A stretch of 64,000 nt of DNA, taken from Henricia sp. BOLD:AAB3569 (Eukaryota; Echinodermata; Asteroidea; Spinulosida; Echinasteridae). This document shows, in pieces, positions 45,805 through 57,204 of the stretch. The stretch lies in the NCBI GenBank assembly GCA_037783545.1, contig JBBELK010000684.1, positions 372,001-436,000 of the forward strand, written 5' to 3'. The notes beneath the pieces are model-generated. The model worked only from the letters and a program-made list of their open reading frames with translations, ran no database searches and was not told the DNA's origin. Both the position numbers and the translations under genes were made by a program. Within the stretch, counting starts at the first letter, position 1. Each line of letters begins with the position of its first letter.

Positions 45805-46167
45805 GTAAGAAAATAGATTGATTCATTAACCCTTACTTACCTGGTGTGGGGGGAGGAGGGCTAGGCTAAATTAGACCCCCCCCCCCCACCCCCCTCGTCA
45901 TTTTGTGTGATTTATTTGCAACTGCTGGGAATCACACACTATCCTTTCATGTCTTTTTTTGTTAGTCAAGTCTTTAGTACAATTTGATATCATACACATG
46001 TATATAGGACCTACCAATTTACTGTCGCATAACATTTTATTAGTCACGTGTCAAGCTCCCAAATAGCAGGTAAATTAGGGTTAAATACAAATAATTTATA
46101 CTTTCCTATTGTGTAGCAGGAAGTACCTCGTACGTAGTACTCGTTCATATGCATATGAGAAGGTGTC
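45805..46167. other. Intron start, copy A
   Basis: Contains a poly(C) tract at 45879-45896 and AT-rich sequence; no gene seen. Confidence 0.5.
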
Positions 46168-46808
46168 ATGCTTGAGTGGAAGCATGACAACGCGGAAAGG
46201 CGTGTAAAGGCATTGACGGTTTTCACGCAGCCGAGAATGGACGTCCCAAATTTACTCCGCGATCGTTCTACAAGACGGGGCTATTTCTGCCTTTACTATG
46301 GTAGATTTAGAATCCCATTTACTTGCTTTTTAACGATATCCCGCACCGGGGTTACAGCTATAACGGAAAAGGTTATTCCTAGGGCCATTATTGAAATGGT
46401 TGATGTAGTCCAAAGCCCTACGCTGTGGAGAATTAGACGTTCAGATAGCCGAGATCTGCTAAAGGGCGTGGTCTCGACGAACGAGAAATTACTACAGCTG
46501 AAACAGGTTAAAGGTAGATTTCACTTAAAGGCCACAAAATGCTAAAAGAATTCTATACCTAGTTTTTATATAAAACGAATTCAGCTCTTGCTGCCGGAAA
46601 GAGACTGACGTTATTAATTATGACTTGGCTATAACAAAGAAAGATAATTAAATATGTCTATAAGAGATATATCTAAGTTTGATATTTGATAACTGCTAGA
46701 AAGTCATTGACGAGTTTCTTTCAGAAGACCCGACAAGCAAGGAGAGTGCGCATAAGGTTGGCTCAGGTCAGAGCCACTTCTAACAAATATAAAAGCCACA
46801 TCCGTTAG
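46168..46808 (+). CDS. Nested intronic open frame, possibly two exons, copy A
   Basis: ATG at 46168 opens 125 codons to TAA 46545 (MLEWKHDNAERRVKALTVFT, YFCLYYGRFRIPFTCFLTIS). A donor-like CAG/GTTAAA at 46506-46507 and an acceptor TTTCTTTCAG at 46715-46724 would join, in phase 0, a basic tail KTRQARRVRIRLAQVRATSN-KYKSHIR ending at TAG 46806-46808, giving about 140 residues. The one base that differs between copies in the tail is synonymous in this frame (ATA/ATC). No family recognised; it may be a nested gene, a relic of a mobile or viral insertion, or chance. Confidence 0.35.
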
Positions 46809-47486
46809 CCCAAAAGTGGTAGTGAGGCATCTAAGAATGCAGGTAAATCCTTTTCGTAATTTTTTTTAGTGAATCAAGGATAGTATTCCTGTATACAGTT
46901 ACATTTACTCAGAGGATTTGTTTTTGTACCAGAAAACCTCAGATTGGAGTGGAATGGACATACGAGTTTTGAGATACATTTTACATGTATTCAGATAGCT
47001 GAACTATGTTATGCTATAATGTATCAGTGGGCAGTCATTTGTTCATACATGCAGTCCAGCGTTCATGGGCGAATTTTAAGATGCCCGTGTTCTATATGAA
47101 TCGAGTTATATCGATGGTATTTTCTCAGTACGGGTAAGCTAAGCAATACCACTTGCGACGGGCATACATGTATTTGTTCAATGTCGAGGGTTTTTAGCAA
47201 CGAAAACCCTGACCTGTTTACACTTAATTATTCTGAGACAATTTCAATTGGTCTCATACCCTTTATCTACACATGTACTTGCGATCAAGATTAATCAGCA
47301 ACTTTCTGACCATCTGAGAAACAAATTTAGCTCATTGTGCATGTATATCAGATTTTTTCTTTGCTTTATTCAGTTAATCGTTTCACAGTTCCATAAACAA
47401 CGCATGCAATTAAACCTCATCTTGAATATGAGGTAGGTGAACATATTTTTTGGTGATCAAGGATAATGTAAAATTACGTATTACAG

Positions 47487-47793
47487 AACACTCCGGGCAT
47501 GCGGGTGTTCTAATGATTTGTTAAATAATGGTGAGTTGGCGATCATTCATCCAGTATTTTCTTTTCATGTCCTTTTGGAATTATATAATACCTGGCATGA
47601 CATGTCTCCGGCTATTAGAGAAACAAAGTTTCATTGTATGACACAAGCCGTTATAGCAAAGCTGCAAAATTCAGAGAAGTTGATATGGACAGTAGATTCT
47701 GATTCAGGTTCCATTAAAGTGAAGAGCCCAGATTTGATTACCGTAAATCAGAGTACGCTACCGACAGTTATAACTAGACATCTATGCTATTAA
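47487..47793 (+). CDS. Nested intronic open frame 2, copy A
   Basis: After an acceptor-like ACGTATTACAG the frame reads TLRACGCSNDLLNNGELAII, HPVFSFHVLLELYNTWHDMS and SEKLIWTVDSDSGSIKVKSP to TAA at 47791-47793, about 101 residues with globular-looking composition and no ATG at its start. It could be a terminal exon. Not recognised. Confidence 0.3.
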
Positions 47794-47905
47794 ATATTAT
47801 ATAGATAAATAATTGGACCATTTTTGGTTTTCATGTCACGGCATCCTGAGATCGTGAACCGGCTCCCAAGTTAGCGGGGCACTTGGTAAACTATAATTCA
47901 TTGAA

Positions 47906-48274
47906 ATGGTTGTAAAGCCTAAATCCGTATGCATGATTTGCACTGTTTCGAAAATTGGTCAACCATTAATTGACTGGGAAAACCTTTCCCACATGCAATA
48001 TCATGATGTACTAATGGTTCCAACTGTCAGTGGAATTTTGTTTTTTGTTTTTGTTTTTTTGCTTGAATTCTCATCCTCAAGTGAAGATTTCGCTGTTTTT
48101 GTGGCAGTTTTATAATGACGTAATGTCTATCTTTATACAAATGGTATAATTTTGGATTATTCTTTACAGGGTATGTTCTCATGTGTGAGCTACTTAGCCA
48201 TGGAGCTTGAACGGCACACTGAATATGAAGGACTGCAGCTCGGACAAAATTGTTGCCACATGGGCCGCAGATGA
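47906..48274 (+). CDS. Nested intronic open frame 3 with a possible second exon, copy A
   Basis: ATG at 47906 (MVVKPKSVCMICTVSKIGQP, then LIDWENLSHMQYHDVLMVPT) runs 69 codons, the end being low-complexity. At 48169 a good acceptor (TTCTTTACAG) opens GMFSCVSYLAMELERHTEYE-GLQLGQNCCHMGRR to TGA 48272-48274. I cannot identify a matching donor, so their connection is uncertain. CxxC and CC pairs are present in both. Confidence 0.25.
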
Positions 48275-48482
48275 AGTAGGTAAAAGCTAATGTGGTTTGA
48301 ATTACCAAGGTGTAGCACTGGCTTTATAAACTTGAATGACAAGATGATTGGATTACTGTGTTGAAGAAAGTCTAAATGATTTCAGAATTAGTGTGGCATT
48401 TGCCTAACTGGCACTGAATACAACATTTACTTGAACGTATGGGTTCATAGTAAATTCTACATCAGTTGGTCAGAATGATTGG

Positions 48483-49100
48483 TGCGTTTTACCGCTTTGC
48501 TTAACTAAGAACATTGTATCTTGACTGAAAATACATGTATACACGCTGCAGCTATACGTTCAGGATTGTGGCTGTATGCTTTCTCCAAAGTCTGATGTAG
48601 AGAAATTAATGGTTTCCCAATCTCGTTAGTAAGCCGACGGAGTTGTGCAACACAGAGTGCAATACCCAAGCTATACACTTGTAATTCCAGTTTGGCTTTT
48701 TTACTGTTCAAGCCCATTGGCAGATGTGCTTGTAGCAACAAGTGATAAACTTAAATGTACAGTGCGTTCACATGAATGTCTGCATCTTTGAGCGGAAAAT
48801 TATTAGTGCGTTTTACCGCTTTGGGCAGTCAGCTTTTGTGATATTTGGTAACCCTACGCAGGTTGCCAACGATTAAATGCGAACATTGTAATTTTACTAT
48901 AATGTATGTATACACAGCTACTATTGTGGCTGTTATCTTTCTCCCAAGTTTGGCACGGAGAAGTTGGCTCGCTAATAAGCCGAGTTGTGGAACGCATTAA
49001 GAGCGCTCAATGCAAGTTTGGCTTTTGCTCCTAATCTACGCATTTTTATTCATTACATTTAAACCCATAGGCAGATGTGCTTGTAGCAATAAGCGATTGG
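48483..49100 (+). repeat. Two diverged direct repeats of about 280 bp, copy A
   Basis: GTGCGTTTTACCGCTTTG starts units at about 48483 and 48808; each contains ATGTATACAC(G/A), GTGGCTGT, TAAGCCGA...GAGTTGTG, GTTTGGCTTTT and ends at GGCAGATGTGCTTGTAGCAA. Divergence is high, so this duplication predates the 6.1-kb one. Confidence 0.75.
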
Positions 49101-49311
49101 AGGTTCCATACGCTGGAAAGGTAATGACCGAGTACTTTACTGAACATGATTGAACAGAGACTTATAAACACCGAGTATATAGTTTTATGCAAAGCCACTG
49201 GGCACATTTCTGTACGAAGTGCAGACAGGGAGTCGAAAGACCACTGGGTATTCTCCCGACTACAAGGACACACGACTGCGTGTATATAAACATAAACACC
49301 TGTAGCGGGCC

Positions 49312-49410
49312 ATGGTGGTTTACTGTGTTTACTGTGAGAATGGGACCGCGACTGCGTGGATCCATAATTACCCGCAGGGGTGGTCGAAGTGTGACCATTG
49401 CATGCCACAG
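49312..49410 (+). CDS. Small zinc-ribbon-like open frame, copy A
   Basis: GGGCCATGG is a strong initiation context, about 30 bp after GTATATAAAC. It reads MVVYCVYCENGTATAWIHNY-PQGWSKCDHCMPQ, followed by a donor-like CAG/GTACAT; two CxxC pairs 18 residues apart could bind zinc. The open frame goes on to 49521. An overlapping frame at 49187-49429 also has CTKC and follows TTATAAACACC. Not recognised. Confidence 0.3.
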
Positions 49411-49515
49411 GTACATGTGTCAGTATTGATACACCAGCATACTTTAGTCCGCAGGGGCATGTCGTGCCTTACGGAATTACAGAAACCGATGTTGTTTTTA
49501 GAACTTTTAGTACTA

Positions 49516-50343
49516 CACTGAAAAATTACCTGGGTTAAATTTTAACCCAAATGGGTTAAAATTTAACCCATCCACAGGGTGAAAAACGCAACCACCCAAA
49601 TCTGTGTTGAATTAACCCATTGATTTGGGTTGATTTTTTTAACCCAATCTTGGGTTATTTCAGTGTTCGAATTTAGTTATATCAACTAATAAACTGGGTT
49701 ATATCTACCCAGAAACATGTGTTATTGGGCGGTTTTGGGTTGTAATTACTTTATTTTCTGGGTTATTTCAACCAATAATTTTAGAGATGTGAGTTAACTT
49801 TGGGTTATTTTAACTCTGACAACATGGTTAATGCAACCCTTCTTTGTAGTCGATTTAACCCAAACATTATGGCATTGTAGCCCAAATCGGGGGTTAATAT
49901 GCGTTTGTTAAACAATGCACAAAAACAAACATTTTCAGAATGACTGATCAACAACAATTTATTAATACATGTAATCTAATTTTAAAGTATGAATTTCAAA
50001 TTTCAGATGGTGTATATAGGCTTCAACGACTAAAATCTGTTTAATTAAAGTCGAACACTTCTCAGTAAAATTCACTTGTTTAAATACAATACCTTTCAAT
50101 ACAAAACAGAAAGTGTTCAAATTCAAACAATGTCTAGTCCATGTATTTTTGCATGAGTTGACGTAAAAATACAATGCAATTTTTCCATAATCTATAAGTG
50201 TGCGAGTAGGAATATATACATGTTCCCCTTCCACTCCGAATTAATTCCTTTTCAATTTTCCATACATACATACATACATACATGTATAATCAGAGCACAT
50301 CAATTATGCAGTCACAGCGATTAAGGTATATCGTTTTCAAAAA
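49516..50343. mobile_element. Left fragment of the second CACTG element, copy A
   Basis: CACTGAAAAATTACCTGGGT at 49516 begins the element; the tandem-duplication joint at 50343/50344 removes the rest. Subterminal AACCCA/GGGTT motifs repeat many times to about 49910. The minus-strand frame at 49962-50234 is not recognised. Confidence 0.75.
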
Positions 50344-50388
50344 CCTTCGTCCTCTCTAATGAGCACTGTAACATTGAATGTGCCCACA
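50344..50388 (+). pseudogene. Copy B remnant of the Ser-rich exon
   Basis: The last 45 bases of the exon at 44091-44262 with its donor but without acceptor, because the duplication breakpoint fell inside the exon. It cannot be spliced in normally. Confidence 0.8.
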
Positions 50389-50650
50389 GGTAATATCATG
50401 AACATTCTGTTTTGATATTATATTTTAAATTTTAGCAATTTTTATTGTAATGATGGTTAGTTCAGAAAGATTAACAGATTTGGTTTGGCCATACTTCCAC
50501 CATCAGGCATGATTTTCCAATGTCATTACACAACTTTTAGTTTGAAAATCATTCACTTTTAAGATATTCAACTGTTTTTTTTTTTTTTAAACTGTTATTG
50601 TCTGACCTTCATCTTCACAGTTTAATTTGTATAATCAATTACATTCTTAG

Positions 50651-50841
50651 CTGATGTTTCTGACGAGGATGCGAACAGCATGATGACCTGGCTAAAGCAC
50701 AATATGGAACCCCTTACCCAGGTCAAGGAGTATATGGCCAAGACAGCAAAAGCCAGAGCTGCTTTTGTTCGTGACCACCCAGAGGAGCCTGTCGGAACTG
50801 TTTTGAAGGAATACCCCCGCCGTATTGATACTCCAGGAATG
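50651..50841 (+). CDS. Duplicated exon (domain start), copy B
   Basis: Same 191-bp exon as 44524-44714 with intact splice sites and one synonymous change. If spliced after the copy A penultimate exon (phase 0) the phase-1 entry would shift the frame, so a productive mRNA must skip copy B or use copy B instead of copy A. Confidence 0.65.
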
Positions 50842-51311
50842 GTTAGTTTGTGTTTATTGGTAAGGGGCGTAATCATACATGCAGATTACGTTTAACAAAA
50901 AATTATTAGAACAATTCTCGGTCACATGGGAAGGACATTAAATTGAATGACGTGTAATGCTGGGTTATGTGGATTTTTTCCTTTTTTCTGTGAGACTATT
51001 AGTTTTTTAAGTTAAGATAAAGTGCTTTTGCAAGAAAATAGGAATAATCAGTGTTTTTTTATTTTGTATTATTAATCCTAGAGATACATGTAGCAATACT
51101 GTGTATGATTCGCCAATGTGTAGACACTGCTCTCCATGGAGTTGGTTTCAGGCATTATTTACGTATATTGGCTGGACACAACCCGGGATAACCTGAGGTT
51201 TGACATCTTGAGTGCCAATTATTAGTGGACATGATCGCACACACTTTATAAGTGAACAATTTTTACTACTAATTATTATTAATACATGTTTTGGGTATTT
51301 TTTTTTTCCAG

Positions 51312-51445
51312 ATTGAACAAGATTTCCGTTTGATTCTACCAGAGGCAGCGGACAATTTGTACCATACATGGAACAAATTGTGTGGAGGAATTCTGGAGTA
51401 TGCCAGCAAACTGGCAACAGTATCTTCGAGTCGAGGCATGCACAG
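51312..51445 (+). CDS. Duplicated exon (middle), copy B
   Basis: Same 134-bp exon as 45185-45318. The mobile insertion begins 12 bases downstream of its donor, so its intron start now carries hairpins and long T tracts. Confidence 0.65.
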
Positions 51446-51457
51446 GTACATGTAATT

Positions 51458-52610
51458 GGCTGTTCCAACACGGTTGGGAACAGCCTTTGTTTTCGTTACG
51501 ATTTTTTTTTTTTTTATTTTTGGCTGTTCCAACACGGTTGGGAACAGCCTTTGTTTTCGTTACGATTTTTTTTTTTTTTTTTTTTTTTTTTATTCTTTTA
51601 CTTCTTCCACTTTTTTCAGACGCTATTTCGGACACTTGCACATTGATGATTGACTTCAAACTTTACATGGACATTGGTCACTATGTGAATTAGTGCATAG
51701 TACTAATGACGTAATCATGACGTCATCACGTGTCAGATTAAAGGGGTATGAAGTTTAATAAATTAAATATTCAAAAATCAATAAAAATTCAACCGTTTGA
51801 CCTACGATCTTGATTCCTTCGCCATATACGATGACTAACAAAAGTCTTTAAGATGCGCACACGCCTTGACCTTTGACCTCGTTTCCTATTGGTCAAACAG
51901 ATTTTGCCTTGCCATTTGAAAGTGGTGCAAGATATTTGGACAAAGTCACTTGTGTTACACTTCGACTAGGGTGGGGTATCTAAAAAAAAAATTTGTGACC
52001 TTTGACCTTGCTCACTTCCGGTCGAAACCGGAAGTGGCCCTTATTTTGAAAGTGAAAGGAGGTATTGAGATTGGGTCAATGGTGTTATTACCAGAGGCCC
52101 TTAAGCTTTCCAAAAATATAAGTGATGACGTCATCGTACGAAATAGCGCCCTCTACCGACAAGATGATTACGTAATTAAATATTCAAAAATCAATAAAAA
52201 ATCAACTGTTTGACCTACGATCTTGATTCCTGTGGCATATACGATCACTAACAAATGTCTTTAAGATGCGCACAGGGCTTGACCTTTGACCTCGTTTCCT
52301 ATTGGTCAAACAGATTTTGCCTTGCCATTTGAAAGGGGTACAATATATCACGATGGGGTCAACTGTGTTACACTTCGACTAGGGTGGGGTATCCAAACAT
52401 ATAGCAACACCTTTGACCTTCCCTACATGTCAGATTAAAGTGGCATGTAATAATATTCAATATTTAAAAATCGATAAAAACTCAACCGTTTGACATACGA
52501 TCGTGATTTCTTCATATACAATCACTAACAAAGGTCATCCCGAACACCACATATGTTTATAAAAAGGAGGGGAACAGCCATGTGTTCGTTTTCAACGAAC
52601 ACATTTCTAG
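51458..52610 (+). repeat. First monomer of the dimer
   Basis: Starts with two GGCTGTTCC hairpins separated by a T tract (51458 and 51528), then the body with CRE, DR1 and CTCF-like blocks, and ends at CTAG 52607-52610. 1153 bp. Confidence 0.85.
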
Positions 52611-54049
52611 TTTTTTTTCTTTTCCTTCTTCCACTTTTTTTCGCACGCTATTTCGGGCACTTGCACATTCATGATTGACTTCAAACTTCACATGGACATT
52701 GGTCACTATGTTAGGTTGTGCACAGTACTAATGACGTCATGATGACGTCATCACGTGTCAGATTAAAGGGGCATGAAGTTTAATAAATTAAATATTCAAA
52801 AATCAATAAAAAATCAACCGTTTGACCTACGATCTTGATTTCTTCGGCATATACGATGACTAACAAAGGTCTTTGAGATGCGCACACCCCTTGACCTTTG
52901 ACCTCGTTTCCTATTGGTCTAACAGATTTTGCCTTGCCATTTGAAAGTGGTGCAAGATATTTGGACAAAGTCACTTGTGTTACACTTCGACTAGGGTGGG
53001 GTATCTAAAAAATATTTTTGTGACCTTTGACCTTGCTCACTTCCGGTCGAAACCGGAAGTGGCCCTTAGTTTGAAAGTGAAAGGAGGTATTGAGATAGGG
53101 TCAATGGTGTTATTACCAGAGGCCCTTAAGCTTTCCAAAAATATAAGTGATGACGTCATCGTACGAAATAGCGCCCTCTACCGACAAGATGATTACGTAA
53201 TTAAATATTCAAAAATCAATAAAAAATCAACTGTTTGACCTACGATCTTGATTCCTGTGGCATATACGATCACTAACAAATGTCTTTAAGATGCGCACAG
53301 GGCTTGACCTTTGACCTCGTTTCCTATTGGTCTAACAGATTTTGCCTTGCCATTTGAAAGTGGTACAAGATATCTGGATGTGGTCAACTGTATTACACTT
53401 GGACCTAGGGTGGTGTATCCAAAAAATATGGCCGTGACCTTTGACCTTGCTCACTTCCGGTCGAAACCGGAAGTGGCCCTTAGTTTGAAAGTGAAAGGAG
53501 GTATTGAGATAGGGTCAATGGTGTTATTACCAGAGGCCCTTAAGCTTTCCAAAAATATAAGTGATGACGTCATCGTAGGAAATAGCGCCCTCTAGCGACA
53601 AGATGATTACGTAATTAAATATTCAAAAATCAATAAAAAATCTACCGTTTGACCTACAAATTTGATTCCTTCTGCATATACGATCACTAACAAATGTCTT
53701 TAAGATGCGCACATGGCTTGACCTTTGACCTCGTTTCCTATTGGTCAAACAGATTTTGCCTTGCCATTTGAAAGGGGTACAATATATCACGATGGGGTCA
53801 ACTGTGTTACACTTCGACTAGGGTGGGGTATCCAAACATATAGCAACACCTTTGACCTTCCCTACATGTCAGATTAAAGTGGCATGTAATAATATTCAAT
53901 ATTTAAAAATCGATAAAAACTCAACCGTTTGACATACGATCGTGATTTCTTCATATACAATCACTAACAAAGGTCATCCCGAACACCACATATGTTTATA
54001 AAAAGGAGGGGAACAGCCATGTGTTCGTTTTCAACGAACACATTTCTAG
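52611..54049 (+). repeat. Second monomer of the dimer
   Basis: Starts directly with TTTTTTTTCTTTTCC and no hairpin, has one subrepeat more than the first monomer, and ends at CTAG 54046-54049. 1439 bp. Monomers also lacking the leading hairpin make up units 3 to 6 of the left array. Confidence 0.85.
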
Positions 54050-54404
54050 TTATGTAATTGGGTTTGTCCGCACTATTGGGTACATATTTGTTGCACGGAA
54101 TGGAAATATGAGATTATGCTTCAAATTTGTACATTATTAACCCATTGGGGATTGTGCATACCTAAAAATTCAGACAACTGTCTTTGAGTATGCAGATTTG
54201 GCTGAATTTATTAATTATATCACTATATTCCCGTTGATACTCCTGATCCTGTCTGTCCAAATTACAAACATACAAAGTATGTGATTAAAATTACATTGAG
54301 CACCAGCATGTACTAAATATCTGATCTGTAAATGGTGCAAACCAAAGAATTGATATAAATCTGAATAGTTTTTGTAATTTTTTTTTGGGAGCAGATGATG
54401 AGAG

Positions 54405-54525
54405 GGGAAATTTGGCAGTGTTGGTGCTTCCATGCATTTTCCCAACTGGAGTTAAACGGATCAAAGGAAAGACGAGCAGAACCACTGTGGATGATGCCAT
54501 CAGGTCCTTCGTTGACTTCCAGCCA
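54405..54525 (+). CDS. Duplicated exon (penultimate), copy B
   Basis: Same exon as 45684-45804, reading (R)GNLAVLVLPCIFPTG to VDFQP with donor GTAAGA at phase 0, the phase required by the final exon at 63659. Start chosen as in copy A for phase. Confidence 0.6.
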
Positions 54526-54889
54526 GTAAGAAAATAGATTGATTCATTAACCCTTACTTACCTGGTGTGGGGGGAGGAGGGCTAGGCTAAATTAGCCCCC
54601 CCCCCCCCCACCCCCCTCGTCATTTTGTGTGATTTATTTGCAACTGCTGGGAATCACACACTATCCTTTCATGTATTTTTTTGTTAGTCAAGTCTTTAGT
54701 ACAATTTGATATCATACACATGTATATAGGACCTACCAATTTACTGTCGCATAACATTTTATTAGTCACGTGTCAAGCTCCCAAATAGCAGGTAAATTAG
54801 GGTTAAATACAAATAATTTATACTTTCCTATTGTGTAGCAGGAAGTACCTCGTACGTAGTACTCGTTCATATGCATATGAGAAGGTGTC

Positions 54890-55530
54890 ATGCTTGAGTG
54901 GAAGCATGACAACGCGGAAAGGCGTGTAAAGGCATTGACGGTTTTCACGCAGCCGAGAATGGACGTCCCAAATTTACTCCGCGATCGTTCTACAAGACGG
55001 GGCTATTTCTGCCTTTACTATGGTAGATTTAGAATCCCATTTACTTGCTTTTTAACGATATCCCGCACCGGGGTTACAGCTATAACGGAAAAGGTTATTC
55101 CTAGGGCCATTATTGAAATGGTTGATGTAGTCCAAAGCCCTACGCTGTGGAGAATTAGACGTTCAGATAGCCGAGATCTGCTAAAGGGCGTGGTCTCGAC
55201 GAACGAGAAATTACTACAGCTGAAACAGGTTAAAGGTAGATTTCACTTAAAGGCCACAAAATGCTAAAAGAATTCTATACCTAGTTTTTATATAAAACGA
55301 ATTCAGCTCTTGCTGCCGGAAAGAGACTGACGTTATTAATTATGACTTGGCTATAACAAAGAAAGATAATTAAATATGTCTATAAGAGATATATCTAAGT
55401 TTGATATTTGATAACTGCTAGAAAGTCATTGACGAGTTTCTTTCAGAAGACCCGACAAGCAAGGAGAGTGCGCATCAGGTTGGCTCAGGTCAGAGCCACT
55501 TCTAACAAATATAAAAGCCACATCCGTTAG
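54890..55530 (+). CDS. Nested intronic open frame, copy B
   Basis: Counterpart of 46168-46808; the reading frame, donor-like and acceptor-like sites and stop are retained. See copy A for content. Confidence 0.35.
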
Positions 55531-56208
55531 CCCAAAAGTGGTAGTGAGGCATCTAAGAATGCAGGTAAATCCTTTTCGTAATTTTTTTTAGTGAATCAAG
55601 GATAGTATTCCTGTATACAGTTACATTTACTCAGAGGATTTGTTTTTGTACCAGAAAACCTCAGATTGGAGTGGAATGGACATACGAGTTTTGAGATACA
55701 TTTTACATGTATTCAGATAGCTGAACTATGTTATGCTATAATGTATTAGTGGGCAGTCATTTGTTCATACATGCAGTCCAGCGTTCATGGGCGAATTTTA
55801 AGATGCCCGTGTTCTATATGAATCGAGTTATATCGATGGTATTTTCTCAGTACGGGTAAGCTAAGCAATACCACTTGCGACGGGCATACATGTATTTGTT
55901 CAATGTCGAGGGTTTTTAGCAACGAAAACCCTGACCTGTTTACACTTAATTATTCTGAGACAATTTCAATTGGTCTCATACCCTTTATCTACACATGTAC
56001 TTGCGATCAAGATTAATCAGCAACTTTCTGACCATCTGAGAAACAAATTTAGCTCATTGTGCATGTATATCAGATTTTTTCTTTGCTTTATTCAGTTAAT
56101 CGTTTCACAGTTCCATAAACAACGCATGCAATTAAACCTCATCTTGAATATGAGGTAGGTGAACATATTTTTTGGTGATCAAGGATAATGTAAAATTACG
56201 TATTACAG

Positions 56209-56515
56209 AACACTCCGGGCATGCGGGTGTTCTAATGATTTGTTAAATAATGGTGAGTTGGCGATCATTCATCCAGTATTTTCTTTTCATGTCCTTTTGG
56301 AATTATATAATACCTGGCATGACATGTCTCCGGCTATTAGAGAAACAAAGTTTCATTGTATGACACAAGCCGTTATAGCAAAGCTGCAAAATTCAGAGAA
56401 GTTGATATGGACAGTAGATTCTGATTCAGGTTCCATTAAAGTGAAGAGCCCAGATTTGATTACCGTAAATCAGAGTACGCTACCGACAGTTATAACTAGA
56501 CATCTATGCTATTAA
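56209..56515 (+). CDS. Nested intronic open frame 2, copy B
   Basis: Counterpart of 47487-47793, identical as far as I can see. Confidence 0.3.
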
Positions 56516-56627
56516 ATATTATATAGATAAATAATTGGACCATTTTTGGTTTTCATGTCACGGCATCCTGAGATCGTGAACCGGCTCCCAAGTTAGCTGG
56601 GCACTTGGTAAACTATAATTCATTGAA

Positions 56628-56996
56628 ATGGTTGTAAAGCCTAAATCCGTATGCATGATTTGCACTGTTTCGAAAATTGGTCAACCATTAATTGACTGGG
56701 AAAACCTTTCCCACATGCAATATCATGATGTACTAATGGTTCCAACTGTCAGTGGAATTTTGTTTTTTGTTTTTGTTTTTTTGCTTGAATTCTCATCCTC
56801 AAGTGAAGATTTCGCTGTTTTTGTGGCAGTTTTATAATGACGTAATGTCTATCTTTATACAAATGGTATAATTTTGGATTATTCTTTACAGGGTATGTTC
56901 TCATGTGTGAGCTACTTAGCCATGGAGCTTGAACGGCACACTGAATATGAAGGACTGCAGCTCGGACAAAATTGTTGCCACATGGGCCGCAGATGA
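56628..56996 (+). CDS. Nested intronic open frame 3 with possible second exon, copy B
   Basis: Counterpart of 47906-48274; frame and TTCTTTACAG acceptor retained. Confidence 0.25.
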
Positions 56997-57204
56997 AGTA
57001 GGTAAAAGCTAATGTGGTTTGAATTACCAAGGTGTAGCACTGGCTTTATAAACTTGAATGACAAGATGATTGGATTACTGTGTTGAAGAAAGTCTAAATG
57101 ATTTCAGAATTAGTGTGGCATTTGCCTAACTGGCACTGAATACAACATTTACTTGAACGTATGGGTTCATAGTAAATTCTACATCAGTTGGTCAGAATGA
57201 TTGG

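Larger units (their letters stand above)
44218..50343 (+). repeat. Tandem duplication, copy A (6.1 kb)
   Basis: Begins at CTTCGTCCTCTCTAATG within an exon and ends at TTTTCAAAAACC, where copy B starts directly. Copy A lacks the 2.6-kb insertion. By eye the two copies show only about 15-20 single-base differences plus a few short indels over 6.1 kb (roughly 0.3 percent). The joint has CTT microhomology. Confidence 0.9.
51458..54049 (+). mobile_element. Helentron-like dimer with known empty site
   Basis: Absent from copy A, which reads GTAATT/ATGTAA at 45330/45331. Copy B reads GTAATT, then GGCTGTTCCAACACGG ... ACGAACACATTTCTAG, then TTATGTAA. So 2592 bp plus TT were gained: either a 2-bp TT duplication or insertion between two T residues. 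The insert contains an internal CTAG joint at 52607-52610 and is a head-to-tail dimer. Its 3-prime end is an 11-bp stem (ATGTGTTCGTT / AACGAACACAT), TT, then CTAG. Confidence 0.85.
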
